Of a stretch of DNA of 64,000 nt, positions 34,190 through 44,959 are shown in pieces. Each line of letters starts with the position of its first letter. Position 1 is the first letter of the stretch. The DNA lies in the NCBI GenBank assembly GCA_021234155.1, contig JAJEKV010000032.1, forward strand, positions 14,650,283 to 14,714,282, given 5' to 3'. Origin of the DNA: Isoetes taiwanensis (lineage: Eukaryota; Streptophyta; Lycopodiopsida; Isoetales; Isoetaceae). A program made the translations under genes and the position numbers. Under the pieces are notes generated by a model, which saw only the letters and a list, made by a program, of their open reading frames with translations, was not told where the DNA came from and made no database searches.

Positions 34190-34571
34190 TGTTAGCCCCT
34201 TGGGCTAAGTCATAGACGTTAGTGGCATAGGCCACATGTCATCATAGATGTTAGTGGCACATGGCCACATGTTGTCATCATATAGGGTTAGGGTTTGCTC
34301 ACTATATAGAGAGAGCATTTCCCTCATTGTTAAGGTTTTAGCTCACGTTTTGGAGCCTCATTTTGTGGAGGTTTCACTCACGCTTTTGGGCGCCTCATTT
34401 TGGCAATATGATCCACTTTGTTCATTTCTTGGCATTTGTGCCCTGTTTGTGTTCTTGGGTTTCCTCCCCTTTGTTTTGTCATTCTTGAGCATTTGTGGCA
34501 GCCTTGTTGCATCCGGCGACCATGGTCTCAAGCTGCGGCAAGGTGCATGCCAAGAACCCCATATTTCAACA
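34190..34571 (+). repeat. 5' LTR of the non-autonomous element
   Basis: Starts TGTTAGCCCCTTGGGC and ends CATATTTCAACA. 'ctatataga' near 34301 could serve as a TATA element. Confidence 0.92.
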
Positions 34572-36399
34572 CCGGCCCGTCGATCTTGGGGTTAAGCTCA
34601 AGAATTTCTTGATCCTTCTTTGTTATCTGTTGTCTTCTTTGCTCTCATGGTTCTTGATCTTTGAAAACTTTGTGTACACTACTCTAAACTCTTTTCCCTT
34701 TGCCCAACCAGGCTGAATTGTGCGGAGGCCTTGGCGTTCATTTGCCCAACCAGGGCGAATTGTGCGGAGGCCCTTTGTCTTTCAAATCAAACCAGGTGAT
34801 GATAAGCCGGTGATCCAATCAATCTTGTTCAAAAGCTGTTTTCAAACTTCGTTCTTCAATTGCGGCAAGCCTGATTAATGCGTTTACGGCATTTTGGAGT
34901 GGTGTGACACTTCATTCTTGAAAAAATTTTCAGAAAAATCGGTTTCTCACAAGCTTTTTTAGTCCCATTTACGTCGGGGGGACGTTTTTTTGAAAAGCGC
35001 CAAAAATATCATGCTTTTTCTTTGCCTCTGAAAAAGCTTTTTTAGTCCCACGACCGGGCGTTTTCTTTGTTTTGTTTAAAATTTCCAAAATATCCTCTGT
35101 TTTCTTTGTCTTACGTCATGCGCAAGAAACTATGGGTTATCATACAATCAGCCCTGTTTGAAGCGTGCCAAGCGAAGGCTCTTGTTACTCTTGTTACAAA
35201 TTTTTTTCAACACTCTTCAACAATCATCTTCAAGAAAGCTTCGATTCAGCATTGACGGATCATCGCAACAACAAATTATCAACACATCGCACAACAATCT
35301 CCATTCGGATGCATGCGAGTTCTTGTTCTAAATTTTTCAAGAGGGCCGGCGCGGGCTAGCCCCCATTCCTCTGTTCAAGCCTATAGAGGCATTTTGCGGC
35401 AACAACTCAATCGATCATCAAGCACATCCCGAAGACTCGGGTGAATCTATCTGCAAAAAGCTTTACAACAATCAAATCAACACAACATTTCAGTATTAAG
35501 TTTTTTTTAGGAGGGCCAAAGACTTGGGCTAGCCCCTTTCCTCTGTTCAAGCACACAACAAAAAAAAGCAGCGGTTTATTTTTCAAGCAAGCAAAGATCT
35601 CTCACAGACATTTGGCGCCTCGGTTTGGGCTGATGCGCAACATCTGCAAACAAATCTTCAAGTCGACTCATCTGCAGCAACAAACACGGCATCTGCACAC
35701 AAAGAAACAAGCACAAAGATTAACATGGGTATGCCTCCAGTTAGATGTCTCGGATCTAGTATTTTCAAGACTTCGATGTTGTTTTTCACCGTTGAAGCAA
35801 GAAGCACAAACATCCCACTAGCGGTAGGACGCCTTCAAATCCAACCACCGATTAGGTCTACATTTACGGCAAATCCGGCCACCATTTGCAACGAATCCGA
35901 TAAATATAGCAACTAAGCGTGTTTGCTCGGCAAATCAAAGCTGCCCTTGTGCGAGAATCATGCAAATATCTACCATCAAACTCGTCTTCCAAGCAAAAAC
36001 GGCCCAATAGCTTCGGATCGCGCCATTCTTACGCGGACTCCAGCAACCCACTATGTTTTCAAGCAAATCCGGCTATTCGAACCGGATGCCAAGATTCAAA
36101 CCAAAACAATCGAACTTCTCAGCTATTTCAAGGCCAGGGGCCATTTTGACACCAATCCGGCCGCCTCTCCAGATTCAAAGCGATTACATCAACAAAATCG
36201 AGGTTACAAACTTGTAGCAGACCCATTTTTTTTTGTTCTTGTTGCGACACGGCCGCCGGTAGCCGCAGTAAGATTTTTAGGGCAATTTTTGTTCCGCGGC
36301 TAAGATTTGGCCGCCCAGCTCTATGGCCCGGATACACTTACATTTTAGGGCATACACTTTCTCCGCGGAAGTTCATGCAGCGGCCCACCACTGCAACAC

Positions 36400-36965
36400 T
36401 TTCATCCGCCCAACCACAGGCCTGGCTAGAACAACTTATTTGGTCAACACTTATTTTTCCCTACTCAACCACGGGCCATCCCGCATTTGGACCACTTTGC
36501 AATTTTTCCACTCTTACCCACGGGCCCGCAGAGGGTACTTGAAATCTTACCCGCGACCCGCCACGCTTTTGAAAATCATTTGCCCATAGCCACTCCGCGC
36601 ACAGGTGGCGCCTGCGCTTATCTGCGCCCGCGCTAGTCATTTTACCGCAATTTGTTAACACACGCGCACATGTTTGTCACAACCAACCCACGGGCCTTGT
36701 TAAAACCCACGCCCCACTATTTTTGTTATGTGCATACTCTAACACTTGACACATTTGGCCCACGGTAACTCCCCGCAACTTTTTTTCCAGCCCACCCACG
36801 AGCTACACTTTGGCAGCTTTTTTGGTCACGCCCAACCAAGGGCCCCTCTTGCCAAGCATGGGCCCACGCCCACGGTTCACACTTTGAAATACTTTTAGCA
36901 ACACTTAAGGGCCACGCTTTGAACCCTTGCAAGTTTTCTCCGCGCCCACCCACGGGCCATCCTTA
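36400..36965. repeat. Loose repeats of CCCACGGGCC inside the LTR element
   Basis: Variants of cccacgggcc occur near 36410, 36470, 36518, 36690, 36758, 36790, 36833 and 36951, each next to a T-run and 'cactttg'. Spacing is roughly 30-120 bp, so it is a degenerate tandem repeat. Confidence 0.55.
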
Positions 36966-37187
36966 CACGCTTGCCACTATTGGTTACAATTGCCTTCCCC
37001 ATGATATAAGGGATGGCCATCATTATTTATTGCCCCTATGTGATCTACACGGCATCAACATTCTTTTTGATCTAATTCGTCACCAACACCTTGAAGAAGA
37101 CTTTTTGGCAAATATTTTTGTTACTTCCCCTCCGTTTTTGTAAACATGTCAAACCTAATATTATAAAGGTTTGCATATAGTGAGGTT

Positions 37188-37200
37188 TGGTGGGGGGGAG
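37188..37200 (+). other. Polypurine tract of the non-autonomous element
   Basis: 'ggtgggggggag' lies immediately before the TGTTAG of the right LTR. Confidence 0.85.
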
Positions 37201-37582
37201 TGTTAGCCCCTTGGGCTAAGTCATAGACGTTAGTGGCATAGGCCACATGTCATCATAGATGTTAGTGGCACATGGCCACATGTTGTCATCATATAGGGTT
37301 AGGGTTTTGCTCACTATATAGAGAGCATTTCCCCTCATTGTTAAGGTTTTAGCTCACGTTTTGGGCCTCATTTTGTGGAGGTTTTCGACTCACGTTTTGG
37401 GCGCCTCATTTTGGCAATATGATCCACTTTGTTCATTTCTTGGCATTTGTGCCTGTTTGTGTTCTTGGAGTTTCCTCCCCCTTTGTTTTGTCATTCTTGA
37501 GCATTTGTGGCAGCCTTGTTGCATCCGCAGCCATGGTGCTGCTTTGCGGCAAGGTGCATGCCAAGAACCCCATATTTCAACA
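37201..37582 (+). repeat. 3' LTR of the non-autonomous element
   Basis: Same length as the left LTR and about 95% alike, with several one-base indels in T or G runs. Confidence 0.92.
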
Positions 37583-37687
37583 ACGTTGCCCAACGTTGTT
37601 GGGTATAAGCTGAGAAACTGTAAATGATACACTGTAGCAATGAAAGAATAACCCAAAAGTACATGACACTATAATCTGTACCCTTTG
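37583..37687. other. Right flank of the LTR element
   Basis: Starts with the second target copy acgtt and then 'gcccaacgttgttggg', an inverted repeat around the insertion site. No gene. Confidence 0.5.
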
Positions 37688-39190
37688 CCATTTGCTCTGC
37701 CCGGTTTTTACTCTTTTCCTTTCCCCCCTTCCTTCCTTACTTTCTTTACATGCCCTTTTTTTTTTTTGTTCCACATCCCCCCCTCAGGCTCTTCCTTTTT
37801 TTTTTCCTTTCCCTTTCCCTTTCCCTCTTCCCTCAGTGCCCTTTTTGCCTTTCCTTATGCCTTTTCCCCTTTCTTTCCCTTTCCCTTCCCCTTTTCCTAA
37901 GCCACATTTTTCTCATGTGCCCCATTTCTTTTTTTCGCCACCCTTCCCCTCTTCCCTTTCCCATGCTCTTTTTTTCGCTTCCTTTTCCTCTTTCTTCACC
38001 CTTTCCCTCTTCCAAGTTCTCCGTTGCCCGTTCCTCCTTCCATTTTCCCGCTCCTCTTTCCCAGGTTCCCTTCCTCCCTCCCTTTTTCTTTCGTTTCCCT
38101 TTCCCTTTTCACATGCCCTTTTCCTTTCCCTTCTCCCCATCTTTTTCTTGATCCTCTTTTTCCCTTCTCTTTTCCTCCTTTCCCAACCTTTCCATCTTTC
38201 CCTTTTCGGTGCCCTTTTTCCATTCCCTTTTTTTTTTCTCCCTTTTGCTTTTCTTTTCTCATGCCATTTTTCCCTTTCCTTCCCCCTTTCCTCACCCTCT
38301 CTTCTCCTTTTTCCTATGGTGTTTTTTCGCTTTCCTTTTTCACTCTCTTGACCCTTTACCTCTTTCCTTTTTTCCCGTGCCCTTTCCCCCTTCCCTTTTT
38401 ACCTTTTCTCTTCCTTTTTTCTTGGTGCCATTTTTCCTAGGTTCTCTTTCCCCGTTTTCCCTTCCTTTTTTTTTTTCATTTTTCCCATGCCCCTCTCCCC
38501 ACCCTTTCCTATTCCCCATTTTCTCTTCCGTTTTCCTCTTTTCCCCACCATTTCTCTCTTCCCCTTTCTTCGGTGCCCTTTTTCCCTTCCCTTTCTCCCT
38601 CTTTTTCAATTCCCTTTCGCGTTACCTTTTCCCAAGCCACTTTGCCATATCCTTTTCTCCTTTCCTCATTCTTTCCCTCTTCCCCTTTTTCCCATGCCTT
38701 TTTCCCCTTCCCCTTTTCCCGTTCTCTTTTTCTCTTTTCCCCGTGCCTTTTTTTCATTCACATTCCTCCTTTCCTCATCCCTTTTCCTTTTCCTTTATGT
38801 TTCTCATTTCCCTCCCCCTTCCCCCTTCCTCTTTCCTTACATTTTCCCTTTAACCTCCTTTTTGCTTCTCTTTTCCTTTTTCTTCACCCTTTCTCTCTTC
38901 CCATTTTCCCCTTCCTTTTTTCACTTTTCCTTGTGCCTTTTTTCCACGTTCCCTATTCTTCTTTGCCCCTCCCTTTTTCTTTTTCGTTTCTCTTCTCCTT
39001 TTTCCATGCACTTTGTCCCGCCCCTTTTTATTTTTCTCTTTTTCTCTTTTTCTCTTTTTCTCTTTTTTCTCTTTTTCTCTTCTTCTTCTTCTTCTTCTTC
39101 CCATGCCTTTTCCCCTTTCTCTTTTTCCTTTTTATATGTGCCTTTCCTCCCCTTTCTTTTTCCTACCTTTTCATTTCCCTTCTCTCTTAA
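37688..39190 (+). repeat. 1.5-kb polypyrimidine tract
   Basis: The plus strand is almost entirely C and T in runs such as cctttccctttt. Purines appear mainly in 'catgcc', 'ggtgcc' or 'cgtgcc' phrases, often followed by T-runs, at about 37750, 37836, 37964, 38112, 38208, 38261, 38376, 38424, 38487, 38571, 38693, 38742 and 39103. That suggests a degenerate tandem repeat of about 50-100 bp. Long F/P/S- or R/E/G/K-rich frames here follow from the composition and are not genes. Confidence 0.95.
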
Positions 39191-39299
39191 GAGATCAAAT
39201 CATGACAAATCATTGTGGTGGAAGATCGTGCGATAAATCATGGCCTTCATATTCAATCAAATGATCTTAGCCATTCAAATTAGGGCTTGATCCATCCAA

Positions 39300-39420
39300 T
39301 ACGGTATAACATTATAATATAAGATACAACCATATTCAATGTAAACCATATGTAAACATTAAAACCATATATAACCATACAACATAACCTAACATATATA
39401 AACATACAACATAACCTTTA
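39300..39420. repeat. AT-rich 'accatata' tandem motifs, second block
   Basis: 'aaaccatat', 'ataaccatacaacataacct' and variants repeat, matching the block at 34040-34184. Confidence 0.55.
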
Positions 39421-39734
39421 ATATCTTGTCATGGCCACGTGGCGCCTCCTCAGAGGCTGATAGGATGGCCATGTCAGCAACCCGCACTGCCACGTCATGG
39501 AGGGCATGGCCCACACGTGACAGATCCTTATTATTGCACTTTTCACGAGGGTTGAGGGTGCGGCCCGAATTAATGCACCCTCTTCCTCTCCCCCCTCCAC
39601 CATTCTTCCTCCCACATTTTCTCGATCACTCTTGGCGCTCTCATTTTTCCTTAAGCGCCGGTTTTCCCCATCAGCGATCGAGCCCGAAGCCGAGCCATTC
39701 CAAGGCCATCTTATGGCAATGACTTAGTCGGCGG

Positions 39735-40283
39735 ATGTCAGGGGCGCATCCGGCTGTAACCAAAGTTCTCGCCTTGATTGAGTGTTCGGCGGCGTTCTTG
39801 CCTAAGGAGAAAGTGAGGTTCTTCTCTGTAAGTTTTAGGCTTTTTACTGCTTCTTTTAGTTTTCTGTAAAGTCCTTTCTTTGCATTTTTACTTATATTAC
39901 ATTTGTTAGAGGCTCTTATTATTGCCTCATACAATTTCGGCCCGACAAATCCTTATTCACGCTTTGCGAACGCCACGTAACCACATGGAATCGAACACGG
40001 AGCTTCCTCCTCATCCAAAGAAATCTTCCGTATGTTTTTGTAATATCATACCCTTTTTTATCTCATTTGTCTCTCTCGTTCTCTCTGTTTTCTCATTAAT
40101 CTCATTTGTCTCCACTTGTTCTCTGTTTTCTCATTAATCTCATTAATCTCTCTATTATCTGTTTTTTCCTTTTGTATTGTTTTACATTTTTTTTGTTATC
40201 TTTTTCTTACTTGTTGTTGAATTGAATACATTGTGCAGGCACAAGTGAGAATAGTGGTAAGAGTAGTAGCAAAACCGAGATAG
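39735..40283 (+). CDS. Candidate small three-exon gene, product unknown
   Basis: ATG at 39735 opens MSGAHPAVTKVLALIECSAA and so on; exon 1 ends at 39827 before a strong GTAAGT. Exon 2 (39910-40029) follows an acceptor-like 'atttgttag', is 40 codons long in the same phase and ends before GTATGT. Exon 3 starts at 40239 after 'ttgtgcag' and meets TAG at 40281-40283, giving about 85 residues. Alternatively exon 3 uses another phase (TSENSGKSSSKTEIEI..., to 40311), which looks more protein-like. Introns are 82 and 209 bp. The upstream GC-rich segment could be a promoter or 5' UTR. No family recognised; based on splice signals only. Confidence 0.3.
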
Positions 40284-40640
40284 AAATCATCGAGAGGTGT
40301 GTTAGGAAGTAAGATATTGCGAGCATTAACAACATTACTAGGAATGATTCACAAAAGAAATTGCTAAACCGTCTATGAATGTTTCATATTGAGAACATAA
40401 CTAGGAATCTTTTTTCCTAACTATCAACTAAGAATAGGAATTGCTTCACGGAATCCTGCGCAATTCTAACGAGATATCCTCCAACTGCGGGGAGATGCGA
40501 GAAGGGATCCGGCTTTCACGATTGGCGAGTTGAGAATACCTCGGCTTGCCAACAATCTAGGAAATGCAGGCCTTCTTCACCGACTCGCGAAGTCGAAAAT
40601 TTCTGCGACTTCGCGCTGAGAAAGAGGGAATGTACACTGA
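40284..40640. other. No gene recognised
   Basis: From about 40560 it already contains versions of the tcgactcgcgaagtcga palindrome that dominates the next 8 kb. Confidence 0.35.
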
Positions 40641-40655
40641 TTGTCTGGCTGATTG

Positions 40656-41960
40656 AGGAATCGACTCATGAGTCGAATTGCACCGGCTACCCAACGTCTT
40701 CACATTCTTTTCCGGCCTGCTGCAGCCTTCACTTTCTTTTCGGCCTGTTGCGGCCTTCTCGACTTCGTGAGTCGAGAATGTAATCTACTGTCAATGGCCC
40801 TTTGGCAATGGCGGTCGGCGGGTGCCTCCACCGGTCAGAGCCACTCTCCCTTCGAACCATCGCCGAATATTGCGAAGGGGGGGCTCGGGGCTGAAATGGC
40901 TCAGCAACTTTCCCACGGAAGGTCTTGGTACGCTTTCGACTTCGTGGTCGAGAACTCTAGTGCATTCGTTTGCTGCGGTGGTCTTAACCACTCTCCTTCA
41001 AACTATCTTGCCGGATATTGCGAAGGAAGTGGTTTTGTTATCTGAGGCCAACTCTAGCAAGCCAATTCTCACCGTGTATGGTCGCGGTGGCCTCTACCCG
41101 GTCGAGAGACCGTCTCCTTGAACCATCTTAAATTGAATATTGCGAAGCGGATGGGCTTCGGGCCGGTGGAGGCCTCTACTACTAACCACGGGGAAACCGC
41201 GAGTTGTTGTGCGCATTCTGCGGCTCGCCCGAGTGAGAATGCCTTATCCATGCCAAGACTCCATGTGTACTTATGTAGGTTCTCGATGGCTAAGGCATTC
41301 TCGACTTGCGGTGAAATGTAAACGAAAACCCAACACTGCATTCTCGACTTCGCCAAGTAGAGAATCCATAACAACCAATTCTCCTGTAACATGGTCACAG
41401 TGGCGCAAACCGGTCGAGCCACTCTCTTGAACCATCTTACCGCCGAATATTGCGAAGGGAGGGCTCACCGGTGGATGAATACTCTACAACTAACCACGAG
41501 GAAACCACGAGCTTGCTGTTTGAATGCCTTAACCAACCCGACACCACATGTGTACCATCCGGAGTTCTCGATGGCTAGCGATTCTCGACTTGAAGTCGAG
41601 AATGCGAAGGAAGCCAAGGCTTGCATTCGACTTCGCAAGTCGAGAATCCCTAACCCGATCCCACCTCGCATTCTCCGATTCTGCGGGCCGGTCTGAGCCA
41701 CTTTCCTTCAAACTATATTGTTTTCCGAATATTGCGAAGGGAAGTGGCCGGCAACCTGAGCCTTGGGTCTTCTTAGTGTCTCTACAACTAAGCACTTTGT
41801 ATTCTCTCCTGTTTTTAGTCCCAAGTGCCTCTAGCCTTTATGCGAGCCACTCTCCTTGAACCATCTTCCTCGAATATTGCGAGGAGTGGTTCGACCGGGT
41901 AGAGGCCTCTCCGACTAACCACTGGAGGATGCATTTGAACCGCATCTCCTGGGCCTTAGA
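40656..41960. repeat. Tandem array with 'gaatattgcgaa' anchor and tcgagaa palindromes
   Basis: Six copies of a unit reading ggtcgagccactctccttgaaccatctt, then gaatattgcgaagg. The anchor lies near 40865, 41014, 41136, 41445, 41727 and 41871, so unit length varies between about 120 and 310 bp. Between anchors lie 'actaaccacggggaaacc' and one or two ttctcgactt-aagtcgagaa palindromes. Units are diverged and have internal deletions. Confidence 0.85.
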
Positions 41961-42779
41961 CCTAGCCTGATCTATATACAACATTCCAAGAAAACATTCC
42001 AAGAAAAAATACACCTAAAATGGAACTGTTCAAGTTTACCCCCGATCCATTGTTTCCTTGCCGAGCATCTCTCAACCCAGAGAGTAAATCATCTCTCGAA
42101 GCTGAAAAATGCTGGACAAGGAAACAATAAACCCGTCGAGCTTATGAGCAGTTCCATGATTTAAACACAGACAGCATGTTCTACACGCAAAATAACACAG
42201 GCATCTCTGAAACTCACCTCTTCACGCAGTAATTCCTTGGAGCCCTTTGTATCCACGGATCCCGCAGCCTCGCACCGAGTCTTTGCTTCTTACGTCGGTC
42301 TCATCAAGAGTGCATTAGCATCTAATACTTGTATCAATGCGATTCTCGTGTATCCCCTGTTCCATGGCGCAGCGATGTAGAGTTCGTGTCGCGCGGCTCC
42401 TCTCCAAGCTTCCTACCTTAGCTCCGTGCTCATCGATCAAATCAACTGCTTGCAATAAGGCCGCGGTCAGAAAAGATACCGCGAGCAAAGCCGTGAGGAG
42501 CTTACGCGTCGCGGCGCGCCATTCGAGGGGGTAAACTACGATCGATGCTTTCGCCTCCCAACTCAAAAGTCGCCAATGCGCTTTGAAGATAATCTACACT
42601 CCGCTCACTAAGTCCCCGGATGTGATTCAATTTCGAATGGTGTTTGGGCGGGCTAAAAGCGGCCGTCTTTGTACCCTTACCGCTTTTTTTCTTAAATGAT
42701 TGCATGTCCTTAAATTCAAATTAAAGAACACGCCCGATCTTTTTACGTGCAGTCCTAAAACCACAACAGTCGCGGAGGA
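41961..42779. other. No gene recognised
   Basis: No palindromes and no convincing coding signal. It might be promoter for the exons that start near 42830. Confidence 0.3.
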
Positions 42780-42829
42780 AACTTAATTTACACAAGGGTT
42801 CGGCGGGAAGAAGATCGCGGGGCATCTGA

Positions 42830-44121
42830 ACATGGCGACTCGTCCAAGAAGCTGGTAGGAGCGGGCCGGTTCTAGCGGCAGCAAGAAAAAAAGACACAAG
42901 CTTCGGGTGAGCTCGAGGTTTTTTCTTTGGTGGGAATACCTTTTACGATCCATCCTTTGGTCTTGCGGCATTCACCGCGGACTCACTAGTGATCACCGGC
43001 GAACTCCGTTCTTCGTCATCGAGGGATCGAGAAAAGCTTCTTGACACACCAGCAGATTCTTGGTGGTATGTCGAGGTATCGGCAAGTGGGAAGGAGAAAG
43101 ATCTATTTCTCCACCAAAGGGACAAGAAGAGCTCCGGAGACAAGTACAAGAAGGTTTGGTGTTGTGCTCTCCGCCTTCCTCCGGTGCGGTTCAAGCATCT
43201 AACATTTCATGTGGAAGACGCGGGAAGAGTAAGTTCTACCACCGCGAAAAATTATCGGTTTCAAATTATTCTCACTCTTCAATGAGCAAGGCGAAGGGCA
43301 CCCGACAAAAAGGCGGCGCCTTTAAATTGTCGAGAACCTAGGGTGGAAGGATGCGGAAGGGATGAAGGAGGCGGGAACCCTAACATCCGGGGAGCTTGGA
43401 ATGGAGATTTCAGTCGGGAAAAAGCATTCAACACGGGGAGCTTCACCTCCACTTTGTCTTTGAAGACTCTACAACACTTCAGGCGGTGGGGGAAAGTTGT
43501 GGTTCATAGAGAAAAAAAGTCCCGGACAAGACCAAAGATGGAGAAGATGACACCACCCGGGAGGAATCGGATGATGAAGCGAGGCGAAGATATGGTCGAC
43601 TCCCAATTAATGGATCGGATGAGCGGTCGAGGATTTCCGCGAGAGGGCACCGCGAGAAAATGGGCGGTGGCTCGAAGATATCCATTGGGAATAGCACACA
43701 AGCCGCGCTCTTGAACATCGGGCGCTTTGAAGATGCGCACGGGAGATGCCGTCTTGTTCAACCACGGGGAATTTAATCCGGCACACATGCTGGAGATTCT
43801 CGAACCCTGATGGTGCGACATCCTGTTGCGGATCAATGCTCTGCGGATATCATACCTTTCGCCAGATCGACCGGTGAGTTGTTCAATTTGGAAGTCCGCA
43901 GGAAGACACGAAAGGAAAAGACATCCGGTTACTGGTAGTAGGCGGTCATCATTGATGAGGGCCCGCGCAAGTATTGCGACGGAGAAGGAGGTGCATAAAG
44001 GATCAAGGATAGATATGCCAAGCGAAGTCGCGAGTTCTTCGCGGCGGAGATGCCGACAACCGAAACTGGCCAGCGTATGCTTGCCCGAGAACACAATAGC
44101 GGCGAGTGCCAGCTACATAAG
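42830..44121 (+). CDS. Exon-like region of an unrecognised gene
   Basis: Protein-like plus-strand stretches follow each other with frame changes: MATRPRSW (42832); GSKKKRHKLR, then a GTGAGC donor (about 42908); SWWYVEVSASGKEKDLFLHQ (about 43050); SKAKGTRQKGGAFKLSR (about 43285); the acidic GEDDTTREESDDEARRRYGR (about 43545); HREKMGGGSKISIGNSTQAA (about 43650); STGELFNLEVRRKTRKEKTS (about 43870) and FFAAEMPTTETGQRMLA (about 44037), ending near a donor at 44121. A palindrome-bearing intron would follow. The longest minus-strand frame here (44094-43504) lacks such features. Family unknown. Confidence 0.3.
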
Positions 44122-44394
44122 GTAAAAATTCTCGATTGGCGGCTTCACCGACTTCATGAGTCGAAAAGTCTAACATCCTATCATTTCGTTTTTCAGGGGG
44201 TCTCGACTTCGCCCGGTCGAAAGCCAAAACTTCTGAGAGAAGTCAAAGGATCGCGAGCTTTCTCGACTTCGCGGTCGAGAAAACCCATAAAATAAAGAAA
44301 AGTAAGCATTCAAGGGACTTTCTCATTCGCTGAAAACCGAGAAACCCCGGTGATAAAGAACATTAGATTAATGGTGTTCGACCGGTTTTGAAAG
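44122..44394. repeat. Intron-like stretch with tcgagaa palindromes
   Basis: Palindromes of the ctcgacttcgcggtcgag type at about 44128-44167, 44201-44221 and 44260-44282. Confidence 0.6.
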
Positions 44395-44876
44395 CATCGA
44401 GCCTTCCCATCCTTTCTTCCCCGCCTCTTGGGCAGTAATAAACAGCTTCTATTCTAAGTTGCATCGTTCAAGAGTAGCGGCAAAAGGATTTGGGAATGAG
44501 CGATGCTTTCACTCTGTCCTTCACTCTCGTACTATGTTCTCTCCTCTCCCGAGGGTATTCTCGACTCGCGAGTCGAGAAAGTCCCTTGAATCTTCTTGTG
44601 CTCCTCTCACTTTCTCGACTCGCGAGTCGAGAAACCCTAGTGTAATAGAGAGAACATTGGAGATTAATGCCTGAAGAGCAAATGCATCGAGCCTTCCCAG
44701 TCTTTCTTTCCCCGCCTCTTCGGGCAATGTCGCTTAGTTTATATCCTAAGTTGCATTGTTCGAAGAGGCATGAAAGCAAAGATTTGGGAATGCGCGATGC
44801 TTTTGCTCTGGCCTCGACTCTCCTATGTTTTCTCCTCTCCTTGGGGGCATTCTCGACTCGCGAGTCGAGAAACCCT
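44395..44876. repeat. 290-bp tandem duplication with perfect 22-bp palindromes
   Basis: Starting at 44395 and again at 44685 the same order occurs: catcgagccttccca, ttccccgcctctt, cctaagttgcat, tttgggaatg-gcgatgctt, ttctcctctcc. Each copy ends at a perfect 22-bp palindrome (half site TTCTCGACTCG) at 44558-44579 and 44850-44871; a third copy of the palindrome lies at 44612-44633. Confidence 0.9.
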
Positions 44877-44959
44877 GCATCCTCCTATTTAGTGTTTACT
44901 TCGGATGTTAGTAGATACTTTCATGCTCTAACATTGGGACATTTACTGAATGCAGCCCA

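Larger units (their letters stand above)
34190..37582 (+). mobile_element. Non-autonomous LTR element (no coding capacity)
   Basis: Two 382-bp LTRs (TG...CA) enclose 2.6 kb without gag or pol. The flanking 5-mers are acgtt at 34185-34189 and acgtt at 37583-37587, a perfect target duplication. A G-rich polypurine tract precedes the right LTR, so the element points to the right. A normal Met-tRNA primer site does not follow the left LTR. Such coding-free elements (TRIM/LARD class) depend on proteins of an autonomous partner. Confidence 0.9.

Noticed and set aside
35441-36303. Two 126-codon open frames inside the LTR element
   Set aside because: No gag or pol motif; compositionally biased and inconsistent between frames.
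37692-39236. Long open frames rich in F, P, S, L (plus) or R, K, E, G (minus), up to 249 codons
   Set aside because: They follow from the pyrimidine composition, are open in several frames at once and have no domain.
43504-44094. 196-codon minus-strand open frame
   Set aside because: The plus strand shows consistent protein-like segments with splice signals; the minus frame has no motif and is probably a shadow.
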